Assembly: GCA_028829895.1 (NCBI GenBank)
Contig: CM054181.1
Location: forward strand, 44,694,759 to 44,758,758
Source: Sinotaia quadrata
Lineage: Eukaryota > Mollusca > Gastropoda > Architaenioglossa > Viviparidae
Reading direction: 5' to 3'
Length of the DNA stretch: 64,000 bases
Below the pieces are notes generated by a model, which had not been told where the DNA came from, did no database searches, and was given only the letters and a program-made list of their open reading frames with translations. The translations under genes were made by a program, and so were the position numbers. The stretch's first letter is position 1, and each line of letters starts with the position of its first letter. This document shows, in pieces, positions 1 to 12,300 of the stretch.

Positions 1-2838
1 GTTCGCTAGAACATGCTAGCAATAGTCACTTCTGCGAATGACTACTGGTAAACTTTTTCGACTTTCTGACAACTGGTAAGGTGACTACGACTACGACAAC
101 CCTCGCGACCTTCGCATCAGCATGGCCTTAGTTTTCCATAAAGGAAATAAACAAGCAGGAACGTTTTCCAGATTTAAAGCATTTAAAGCAAAGACACGCT
201 TTGCCACATTAGCCTAGCAAATTGAAAGTCTGTCCTCCTGCCAAAGACTCCTATGCACTGTCTGGAAGGATTGTTTCCCTTTGCTAGGAGAGTATATGTA
301 TATAAAGACTCACTCCTACGCACTGTGCTGGAAGGATTAGGTTTCCCTTTGTTAGGAGAGTATATGTATATAAAATAACAACAAAAAGCAGCCACGTGAA
401 ACATTGTCAAAAGAAGGGTTGGGTGGGTGTATGTAAGTTAGACACAACAGTAGTACTGATGTATGTATGTGGTAGTGGTGGTGGTGGTAGTGACAGCTTC
501 CTTCCCTCCCAGAGCATGAGACCTCTCGTCTTTAGACGTTCTCAGCCCTGGATAGCTCCGTAGGGACTTCGCTCCTATCACTATATTCCGGGAACCCAAC
601 CACCTCGCGAACCGGGATTTTTCCACACACACAAAAAATAAGATAACGGAGTGGGGGGGGGGGTTGACAGGCGTTGGTGATGGTGGTTACGTTCTGTGGA
701 GCCTTTTCGTTTAAGGGGCTCCAAATTATTTTCTGGGGTCCCGGCCACCTTGACGACAACTTAGTATCGAAGCCCCTATTTCCAAACGACAATAATATTT
801 AAATAATATTTAAATATGCTTCAAAGGCAAAACAGTAATACTTGCAGCTGTTTGATGAAAATCAGCTCTTTTGTATTAAAAACAATTCATTTCTTTGATC
901 AGAAAAACATAATTTTCTCTTAGAAAATCTGGACAGACTTAAAGAAAAGAAAAAAGACAGCTGCTAAGAAGGGATTGACGATTTAAAACAAGAAATAAAT
1001 GTCAAGGGAAATTATTTTGATGACTCATTTGTTTTGCGGATGTTATTATTTTTAATCAAAACTCAAGATTTAAAAAAAATAAATGGACTTTTATTAAATC
1101 ATTTTCAAAATAATAGTTTATACAAATCATTTTTTCTTTTGTTGACAGTAATTTTCACAAAATTATCTCGCAATATATGCGAGACGCAGCGAAAAGTCAT
1201 TTACGAGCAACAAAAAAATAAATAAATAAAGTACACAAATTGTTAAACTCACCCCGTCACCATCACTATCTTGAATGTATTTCGTTTAAATTTTTTTAAT
1301 CCGTTATTTAATTATTTATAGTACCTGTGCATGAGAAGTACATGTACTCTTAAAATTACTTTTTCAATTTAACGTTGAGATTTTGCGATCTTGTTCACCG
1401 CACGGTACGTGGGTGTGGCCGCGAACAAACATTGACGGTAGTGTTGAAGGGTTTCGTGGTGTACATATTGCCATGGTTTTACTTGCATGGATGGTTCTTT
1501 CCTTGTAGAACAACACCAAAACTCGTCTATGTATTTCATCTCAGAGTAGATTATCTTTCTTGAGAGTCAGCCTTCAGTATATCAATTACATTTTTCTCCC
1601 ATGTCACGTTCCTTGAAAATTATTTCTTTCTCTTTATTTTATTTCACTTCTAGATAGATATAAAGATCATTAGGAGAACAAATGTGCGAAAAAAATACTA
1701 AAATGATTTGTTTCTAATTTTGGTTTTTATTTTAATTTTTGTCTTAATATTGTTAGTTTTATTTGCGCAGCTGTTTGCAAAAGCACTGAGTAGTTATATT
1801 TTTCTTTTCCGAAAGTTCGGATATTCGGTATCAATAATCGGGAATTAACTCTTATCCTTGTGAGAAAATTTTCGGAGAAATGTGTTCAGAACAATTTTTA
1901 AAAAAATATAGTTGCAGCTGTACTTCGAAATCGTAAACAAAGCATTTCTAAATTTTGTTTATTATTTTTTACTGTTAAGTAATGGACATATCTTTATTAA
2001 AACTTGTACATTCTTACACCTTCCAAGAGAATTTCTCAGGGTCAATCTTACTTGAACAATCAAATTGCACAGTCTTCTCCTCGTCAAGTGAGAAATTAAA
2101 CTGATAGCCGCAGGTATACTTGGCAACAATGTTTTAAGAGATTGCTTCAGTGTAAATAAAATGTGTGCAGACCGAGTTGTATGAGAGTGTAGCAAGCTTG
2201 CGTCTCTCGACATTTGTCTGCCGTCTCCATTGAACTGTCTGAAAGCCGAAATGCGAATTAACGTTAAGTTGTGCACTATTTTCAGACTTGTCGACATCAC
2301 TTTGTTTCTTAAAGGCATTAAACGTCCCTAGTTTTTATAGTAGTTTTAGTTTTTTTAACTTTTTAGGGAGGAGGGGCGTGCTGATTCGGGGATTTTTACT
2401 TGAGGGGGGAGGGTATATTTTTAGTTTCTTTCCTTTTCTTCTTTAAGTTTTTTGTTGTTGTTTATTTGCTGTTTAAGTTGCTTTATTTAAAATTGTTTTA
2501 CTTTCGGATTTTTGTCGCTGTTTTTTTTTTAAGATGGATTTTGTTGTTTTGCTTTTAGTTGTTTTTGTAGGTTTCAATTTGTTGGTGTAATTGTTTCAAA
2601 TTCTGCATTTTTATTTTTCTTCTAAGTTGTGGTGATCAGTTTTAATTTTAAATTGATTTTATTTTGGTATTTTTTTATGTAAGGTTTTTGTTTTAACATA
2701 CGTTTGTAAGGTTATTGTCTTAGATGCTTATTTTTATCTTTGTTTCAAGATGGTATTTTAACGTTGCCGCTAAATTTTATTGATTTCAGATGAGTTTGTG
2801 TCGTTGATTTACCTTTTTGGTCTTCGTTGTTGTTGCAG
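1..2838. other. Non-coding stretch 5' of the first APCDD1-like exon seen
   Basis: AT-rich, T-rich toward the right. Apart from the duplication at 243-374 and homopolymer runs (G12 near 652) I see no exon. I looked for the missing APCDD1 exon (the vertebrate His-Trp-Val-Ser-Thr-Gly block just before CEIRSGPQF) and did not find it. Probably an intron of that gene. Confidence 0.5.
243..374. repeat. Tandem duplication, ~65-bp unit
   Basis: Two adjacent copies begin CACTCCTA(T/C)GCACTGT and end GGAGAGTATATGTATATAAA, with small indels between them. Confidence 0.75.
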
Positions 2839-2989
2839 GTGTGAGATACGTAGTGGTCCCCAATTTGTGCTCCGAAGCTATACATTTGAAAACTTCAAGT
2901 TCGAATCCCGCCTGTATCATTACGAAGACCCAGACTGCAGTAAGCCACTTTTCGCTATTGTGTCTACGGGAGAGCTTCACTTGATGGAG
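2839..2989 (+). CDS. APCDD1: APCDD1-like, first exon seen (start of APCDD domain 1)
   Basis: Acceptor after a T/G-rich tract ending in CAG at 2836-2838; donor GTTGGT at 2990. The first base finishes a split codon (phase 2), then 50 codons run from CEIRSGPQFVLRSYTF to STGELHLME. This is the conserved first APCDD-domain block (human Cys-Glu-Val-Arg region). Opening with the last base of a split codon shows that another coding exon precedes it. Confidence 0.92.
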
Positions 2990-5901
2990 GTTGGTTTCGT
3001 ATTTATATACTTCGTTGTTGGGCATGGTTCCTCCTTCTATTACATGAGTTAGACTTATTGTATAGCAAATTAGTGGGGGGGGGGGTTACAGTTACAGCCA
3101 AAATTCTGTCAAATTGTTCTTGTAAAGTTATATTACTGTAGCATCAAATAAAATGCATTTTCTCTCATAGTGAAAACTCTCATTAAAGACTCTTATAATG
3201 CTCTATTATGTCTTGAATTATATTCCCATTTTTCGATTATTTCATATTGTACATGTAGACTGCCATATAATCTCTCAGAATTTGTTTCTCTTTCTTTGGT
3301 AGAGATAGGGGAGGATTTTGTTATATTGTTCTTCTTTCAGATTGTTTACAAGCTTAGATCCTCGAGGCAAATTTAATTATAAATAAAAAGAACTGGTTGT
3401 TGGTTAGTGAGAATCTTTATTTTAACATTTTATATCACGTTCAATATATTTCATGCAGTTTCAAAGTATATGGTAGGGAGGAGTTACTTTGAGGTGAAGT
3501 TATTAAAATATTAATCATATTGTGAGTTGCTTAATATGGTCATCGATTTTTGTAACTTTTCCTTTACACAACCAATCTCTTGCTCTTTCATAAGTTCCTT
3601 CTGTTAAGAATAAATCTTGATGATTCGTGAATAGCTCGCTCTCTCTTTAACGACCTTTTATTCCCTCAACTTTTTCTGGCTGCTAGAATTCGTGGGTAGT
3701 TCCAGGAGCTACAGAAAGTCAGCACCATCTCAGAACGGTTCACGTCGTCCCTTACTCGCCTCAAGTTGCAGACTGGCTTCTCCAGCAACTGGCCTCGGTC
3801 TGCACGCGCTTCTCAGCAGTGGTTTTCAAACCCTTCCGGAAGTATGTCATCTTCAGAGATTACTGGGGCGTGAAGAACCTATCCGTTCCCACTGGCGACG
3901 ACTTCGACTGCACACTTCCTCTGAATTTCACACTTAACGAGCTGCAAATAGTCCGGGTGGAGAAGCGCGTGCAGCATGCAAGTCACCCAACCAGTCGTCT
4001 CATGGAGAGCGAAACCGGAAAAACGTCACCGGGTCCTCACATGAGAGTTGTTAGAGAACTGCTGCTAGGCGACGTTCATACGGATTTAGCCGAGAGGCAG
4101 CGGCATCGCCCGACAAGTTTCCAGGAGCCCCTGAAGGAAGTAGAAGTAAGTAGAGTATTGTCGAGAACTTACGATGTAAATACCAGTTCTGTCTTTCTTT
4201 TAAGCTTGCAAACAGGAACTATTTCTAGGTTTCCAATCTTAAACTAATTTTAGACTTTCAAACAAAGACTCGTTTTCGGCTTTTCAACAGGAACTTGTTT
4301 TAGTTTTTCAAACAGGAACTTGTTTTAGGTTTACAAAAAGAACTTGTTTTAGGTTTACAAAAGAAAATTGTACTAGGTTTTCAAAAGGAACTTGTTTTAG
4401 GTTTTAAAAGTGGAACTTGTTCTAGGTTTTCAATCAGGAACTTGTTTTAGGTTTTCAAACAGGAACTTGTTTTAGTTTACAAACACGAACTTATTTTAGA
4501 TTTACAAAAGGAACATGTCCTAGGTTTTCAAACAGGAGCTTGTTTATATTTTCAAACAGGAATGGTTAGTCCTCTGCTTGATTAATCTGAATGCAATAAT
4601 GACTTAATTTTATTTTGGGCATGTAATATTGTTTGATTATAATACACTGAAATATAAATGAATTATTTTGCAATGCATTATGCACACATAGTTTTTAATG
4701 ATTATTTGATAATCCCGTAATTAAAGTTCAGATATCAGTAGAAGAATTTCAATTCAGTGGAATAAGTTTTAGCACTTTTAAGTTTAATGTCTTCTGCAGA
4801 ACCCTTTTCACTATGTCCTATTTTTAAGGCCTAGTTTTTGCCTAAAGATTCTCGAAAAACGTAATCAATCTTTAACTCAAGTAACGTATGTTTTAATCAG
4901 TCTTAATAAAAATAAAGTATTCTGAAAGGAAAAAATAGATTGGGTATGTCAAGAAGAAAAAAGAGCTAAGAACAACTTAGACGTCAGCGAATTTGATTAA
5001 TGACAAAAATGGTGAACCATAGGGAGAAGCCGAGGAAGGACAATTATGCCGTCAACGAATTAATTAATACTAAATGCCAAAAATGTTTAGAGATAGACAG
5101 TAAATGAGAAATAAACGAAAGAAATTGAGGAGGAAAGAGAATGTTTGTGAAGGGTCAGGAAATATGCAGCAAAGGGTGGTTTGGTTTTCTTGTTTTTTTA
5201 TTTTGCTGCTGTGTCTTTGGTGATAAATGAGCTGTCGGATTTTAACTTGCATGTCTTAATAGTTTACACTTATACAAGCAAACAGCCTCCTTAGATTTGT
5301 TTGTCTATGATAAGTGCACCATTACCTTGATCGCTCTCTCTCTCTCTTCCTCCTCTCCCTCCATATTTCATGTTTGTGTCACTCTCCTCCACCCTCACTC
5401 CATCTCTTGCTTTTGTTTGTGTTTGTTTGTTTGTTTGTTTTGTTGTTCTTGTTGTTCTAGCTGTTGTATTTTTTATTTAATTGCATATATCACATAACTG
5501 CTTTCAATTTTAAATATTCTTTATTTAATTTTTGTGTTCGCTTATTATGAATAAAGTTTGTAAGGGAGATTCATATTGGATTTATCTTTACTATTGCTGT
5601 ATTGTCTAAACTTGTAGTTATGTAAATTTCATTATTAATTTCATTCATTAATGTATTTAATTGCATTGTTTATCTAGTATTTATGTTTAAAATTATTTTT
5701 AGATTCGTTTAGATATATGTGCTGTTTTTAAATTCTGAAGTTAATAAGGAATTGTAGGAAGACAAGACATTGTGTCTTATCACTATTCTTATCGAATACT
5801 TTAATACTTCTCTCTGTCTCTCCCTCTCTGTCTCGCTCTCTCCGGCTACATTTTCAACACAATTTTTTCTCATTTTCTTTATCCCACACTCTCCCAGTCT
5901 C

Positions 5902-5982
<81 letters not shown>

Positions 5983-6126
5983 ATGTATGTATGTATGTAT
6001 GTGTGTGTGTGTTTTACTTCCTTCTCTTTCTTTTTCTTCCTGTTTATCTTTCATCTTTTTATTTTCTCATTTCCTTTTTCTTTCTTTCTCTACATCGTTT
6101 TCCATCACTCTACTCTATTTCATTCT

Positions 6127-6168
<42 letters not shown>

Positions 6169-9100
6169 TCCCCCCTACCCCCATCTCTTATTCTCGCTAT
6201 TCTTTATTGTGTAAATGGTTTCTAACTTCTCTCTCTTTTCTTCCCCTTCAGAGAATAAAATCCAGACTAAAGCCCTTGTAGCTTTCTGAAAGCATGAAAC
6301 TTGCTACGAGAGAACGAAATAAACTTTTAAAGAATGACAACTCTGGTGATTATACAAATAAAAGAAACTGTCGAATCACTTGCATTTGTATTTTTTTAAA
6401 AATCAAAATACAGATTTTTGACAACACTTTATAATAATAATTCACAGTAAGCAGAACCGTACGCTCTCTTGTACATGAATAAAGCTGTCTTGTGCACATC
6501 ACGTACAATCCATCGCACGTTCATTACACACGACGCATTGACTTTAGCAATATTGTTGAAACATTATAAATATCACATCCTTTTTATAGACATGATTTAT
6601 CAGAATTTTCAAACATTTACTCATCAAATAATATTGTGACACATTTTCAGATTCATTTTAACTGCACAAGTTTTCAAAGTATTTGTCTAACTGAACAACA
6701 AAGACCTCTTCCGGAGGAATCAAAATTAAAGTTAGAGAACTTTAAATTTTGTCTCCACACATTTCTTACACTTTAAACTTTTTTGTTGCAAATAGTGCAC
6801 TAGTCTTAGTTCGTACCCATCTTTAACATCTCATGACAGCGAAGATGTTGGAAACTAAACACCAATTTCCTCACTTCCTTCATCGCTAGAAAGTCACATT
6901 TTCCACCATCTCGTTCATTTATAAAATAGGAGAGGATTTCTCCGTGAAAATCAGTCCAGCTGCAGAAAATACTCTTGCGAAACTGCCCTCTGTCAGATGA
7001 TAGAATCTTGGTTCCAGAGAATAAACAGTTGGAAATTTATGTGTTGTGCCCTCATTAGTCTTTTTAAAATTTAAAAAAAAAAACGTTTGATGGTGTCAAG
7101 TACTTCGCATTCTTGATCATTCGGAATCAAAGTCTACGGTCATGATACACTCGGAATCAGTCTACGCCTCTAAGGTCATGATACACTCGGAATCAGTCTA
7201 CGGTCATGATACACTCGGAATCAGAGTCTACGGTCACTATCATAGCACTCTTCGCTTTTCTTTTGCATCCGCTACGTGAGACATTCACAGCACTAGGCAC
7301 GACGTAAACAGGCAGCAATACGTCAGTTCACAGCACTAGGCACGACGTAAACAGGCAGCAATACGTCATTTCACAGCACTAGGCACGACGTAGACAGGCA
7401 GCAGTACGTCAATTCACAGCACTAGGCACGACGTAAACAGGCAGCAATACGTCAGTTCACAGCACTAGGCACGGCATAAACAGACAACAATACGTCATTT
7501 CACAGCACTAGGCACGACGTAGACAGGCAGCAATAGGCACGACGTAAACCACATCAATACATCAATTCACAGCACAAGTCAAATATAGGCAATATCAATA
7601 CCGGACTGAATAAAACTAGAAGCATGCGAGAGCAAGAAGCACTGTGTGGAAGCAATGTATAAGCGTTCACTTATCAATGACATACCACTGCTTCTCGGAA
7701 GCAAACAACAACACCAATAGCAAATAAAGCAAGTCGCCCCTTCAAAGTGTCCTAACATTTTGTCGAATTAAAATTACTATTAAGTAAATCAACATCAAAT
7801 GTTTTGACTTCTAATCGATCATAACTGACCGTAGCTACCATACGTCCAGCATTTAATTAAAGGACTTTCATTACGCTTGGTCTATTGGAGAGCACTTTAA
7901 TTTAAGCACATCTTTCAATGAAATTCCTAAATTTAACGTAAACAGCAATAACAAATATTATTTTTAAACCACTGATCACGGTCAATACTCGCGAGAAGAA
8001 TTTTAAGATTGTCGAGTTACACTCTCTTCTCCACTTTAGCTATTTTTTACTCCCGTGTCACTCAAACCGCTCACCTAGATATCTATTTTCTCTCACCTTT
8101 CTCTTTGATGTGCACCGCCAGGTAGCAACCGTAAGATGTACAAAATGATGGCGACTCCTTAGTAACATCACCTGCGAAATCCCTCTGACCAGCAACACAA
8201 ATAGTTTAAAGACTGCAACCGTATAAGATTTTTTTTTAAATCTATATATATGCAAGTTTGTATTTGTGTTACATAAATGTCAGTACATGGATTTGGGTTT
8301 TTTTTCTTTTTTTGTTTTGTTGTGTTCCGGTTTGGTTTCTGGTTTTCTTTTGCTTTTTTTTGTTGGTTTTTTTTTTGAGGGATTGTTTGTTTATTTTAAA
8401 TAAACGTTAGTTTTGTTTGTTTAGAGCGACATTTGAAATTGTCAGAGGCACAAAAGGTTCTTGTCTGGAAGGAGAAGTGGAGGTTAGATTACCAAATTTG
8501 GGGAAATGTTTTCAATATTCTTAATGCTAAATACAAGTCATACTGTCAGCGTTTACTTGCTTATCAGGTTCCACACACTGGAATAGTCTGAGATAAGATA
8601 CAAAAAGAAAAAAACACTTCATTTTCCAGGGGGGGGCTCTCAAGGCGCCATTTTCATCATCTTTTGTGTGTCCTTACTTCATCCAAGTGTACACGTCTAT
8701 GTTAATTACGTATGAGTTAATGCGAGCACTGGAACTCTTTCATGTTTTCTGTCAGGGAGGTCTCGTCTCAGGGCTGATAAACTATGGAGAATCGTCTGCA
8801 AATGTGTCAGATAACCATTTCACCTGTCCAATGCTTTTGTCTGCGATTGTGTCAGATAATCAGGAGTGGAGAGCGAACAGCATAAGGGGAGAGAACTAGG
8901 TAACACGTCTGAACAGGGGATTTACCTTCGTTTATTTAGTGTCAAAAGTTGGACTTCATAGCAGTGAACCAGGTCACTTTTCAAGTTAGGTAACGATTGT
9001 TCATACGAAGCTAGCATTATTACTTTGATCAGTTTAGCTGTCGTAAGCTCATTATATGAGGTGGTTATTATTGTTTTTAGCATTAACTATCTGCAATCTG

Positions 9101-9284
9101 CTTGTCATTGTTTGGACTGTCGAAGGTGTTAGGGACGAAGGAAAATATTGGATTTTGAAAGGGGTGTATGGTGAGGGAATGAGAAGGGGTGAGAAATACA
9201 CACATATATGTTGCAGAGGGAAGAAAAAGAGATTCCAGAGAGAGAGAAAAAGATGGGTGTGAATGGAGAGTTTTCAAAAAGAGT

Positions 9285-9331
<47 letters not shown>

Positions 9332-12300
9332 GTGAGTGTGAATGGAGTTTTCAAAAAGAGTGGAAGCGAGAGAAAGAGAGAAGGGAGCAGCAGAAGAGAG
9401 TGAAAATTAAAACATTCTTTGCGCCTTTTACTGACGTTGCTAATGTGTTCTGATACTGGTGTTTTATATGAGTAACAGGTTTGTTTTCTTTCTTTTCTCT
9501 TTTTCAAGTCACCAAGTCCGTCCTTCATTTATGTATTTTTGGGGGGACATATGTTACGGTTGGGTGAGGGACTTATTGTGTTGGTTGGGCGAAAGTTTGG
9601 TTAGAAAATATCGTGTTCGATTGGAATTAATGTATCTGGCAAAAAGGTCTAAGGTGAATAATTCCAGTATGATATGATCATAATGTTCAACAAAGACAGT
9701 CCTGCATATATTCGTTACTACTTTTCTTTTCATATTGTTACAACCACAAGATTTTCAACAACAATAAGAGCAGCTTCCTCCAGAGCTAGAAAAAATGGGA
9801 CTTCGCTCAGTGTCTTTTTTTCCTGTCTTTTGTTAGAAACATCAAATGTGATTAACGGTCGAACAATAATTAACCCCATTGATTCCAAGCCCCTTATTTG
9901 AACTTCAGAAAGTAATTCCTAATAAGTCCTCGCTGTTCAATACTAATATCTGCGTGAGAGGCAATATCCTTTACGCCTAGAAACAAACCGAAACACCTTC
10001 CTCTTTTTGAGCTTTCAAGCTCTTTTAGAGAAGCTACATTCTTTTCTGCTCAGCGAGGCGAGTATATATCGAATATCGTTATTTTTCCATAATAACAGCA
10101 TCAAGCGAAAAACGCTACTACAACCTCCCTTTCATAGCGCTGAAAGAGAGTGATTTTTCAAGTGTATTTCTCGACTATAAATTCTGACAGGTAGAAGTTG
10201 TTGCCTTTCATAGAAAATGTATTTTTGAGATCGAAGTGTCAACGAAAGGTGATATTTCATGACAACATTTGGCACTAAATTCTCATCACTTACACATTAG
10301 CTGCGAGCGGTACGGCGAAACTTGTCAAGGGTGGCTTTGAAGTTATTGTGTCGGAGTTATCCCTCCAAGAGAGAAAGACTGAAAAGGCGCGGCGTAGTTT
10401 TGCGAGTGACTTGCCCTGAGCAGTAATTGACAGCCGCAGTGCATGACTGTTTTGTTTGCTTGTAGATGGTCTTCTGTTTATGTACCGACATTTAATTTTG
10501 CGAAACAGTTTTGTTTTTGCTATATTATTGCTGTCCTTAAATGCAATTTCAGTTATATTTTTGTTATATTAAATCAAGAGGTACCTCTAAAAGTATATTT
10601 TAAACCAACTTCTGTTGTCAATAATCTTATGCGTATAATTTGCTTCACTAGTGGTAATCGGTCAAACTATATATGACTATATGCTAGACCTCACGTACTG
10701 GCGTTTCAGATTTCAAGTCTAACTATTTTGGAGGGTTTTGTTTGGCTGGTTTTCTTGTTGTTGTAAATGTTGCGCAATACACATCAGTATTTAAGAGTTC
10801 TGTCCAAGTTACCTAAAATAGTACAGTAACGTGAACATTTCATTCAAGTCTCTAGTTTATCTAATCGAGAGCTGAATTCAATATCTGTTACCTAAAACAC
10901 CGAGAGCTAAATTCAATTTCTGTCATCTAAAACACCGAGAGCTAAATTCAATTTCTGTTCCTAAAACACCGATGGCTGAATTCAGTTTCTATTCCTAAAA
11001 CACCGAGAGTTGAATTCAATTTCTGTTACCTAAAACACCGAGAGCTGAATTCATTTTCTTTTACTTAAAACACCGAGAGCTGAATTCAATATATGTTACC
11101 TAAAACACCGAGAGCTAAATTCAGTTTCTGTTCCTAACACACCGAGAGCTGAATTCATTTTCTTTTACTTAAAACACTGATGGCTGAATTTAGTTTCACC
11201 TAAAACACCGATAGCAATCAGTTTTTCACACATTCAGTACTTTGTTTACCTCTCTGAACGAAGCACGACATTCCTGGGACAGTATTGGCGACATGTTTGT
11301 TTGATCTCGTACACAATCTACCCGCAAATAACGACAGTAGAAATTATTCATCTGTCAACGTCACTGACTGGATATTAAATACAAGATAAAGTCACTCTAC
11401 GGCTTGTGTAGAGATTTATTACATCTGCATTACAATATCAGGTATGTAAAAAGACAGGATTTGGTATAATGGAGATGCTTACATTAATGCTCAACAAGTG
11501 TCCGTTTATTTTCATTTGTTTACCGGCCCATTCCCAATCTGAAATATGTTGTTTTTGTTGTTAGCATATACATCAGTCACCAGCTTTGTGCCAAAATTAA
11601 AGATATCTAATAAATAGTATGATAAAATAATCTCCCAATAATTTTTTAATCTATTATCTTTCTACGGCACCCGTTGTAGTGCGGGATTTCAGAGAGATAA
11701 AAACAAAATCACCAACTGATGACGTCATTGACCCCAAGCGAATCATGTGTCAAGTTTTGTAATTCTAAGGAAAAGTTTTGCAGGCTCTGATGTTACACAC
11801 GGTTAGAATTAAGTTCAAAACCATCTTTAAAAATAAATACATGAGCACCATGTCTTTGACTTAACTCATTACAGGCCTGATCGGCATCACCATTACAGTT
11901 ATGCTAGTGCTGAAATTTCACTTCCCGTGAAGTATTTTGTCAAGAGTTTATTTTGTCATTATCGCTATCACATCACAGGGCTGATCAGCGTCACCATAGA
12001 GTTCTTTTAACATTGCGTTTGTTTGTATGAAGTATTTTGTCTTTCGTTTGCTATGAAGTATTTTGTCTTTCGTTTTCTATGAAGTATTGTGAGGTTGTTT
12101 TGCTATGAAGTATTTTGTCTTTCGTTTGCTACGAAGTATTTTGTCTTTCGTTTGCTATAAAGTATTGTGGGGTTATTTTGCTATGAAGTATTTTGTCTTT
12201 CGTTTGCTATGAAGTATTGTGGGGTTGTTTTGCTATGAAGTATTTTGTCTTTCGTTTGCTACGAAGTATTTTGTCTTTCGTTTGCTATAAAGTATTGTGG

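Noticed and set aside
2899..2912. GTTCGAATCCCGCC, a tRNA B-box-like match
   Set aside because: It lies inside a conserved coding exon of the APCDD1-like gene and has no A box or cloverleaf around it.
5770..6281. Cys-Val, Leu-Ser and Thr-His repeat frames
   Set aside because: Translation of (GT)n and (CT)n microsatellites.
7284..7586. Evenly spaced repeats as a possible CRISPR array
   Set aside because: The repeats are adjacent whole units without unique spacers, in an animal intron, with no cas genes.
9056..9262. 68-codon frame starting with a signal-peptide-like MRWLLLFLALTICNLLVIVW
   Set aside because: Hydrophobic start is followed by low-complexity Arg/Lys/Gly sequence leading into a GA repeat; no splice signals or homology.
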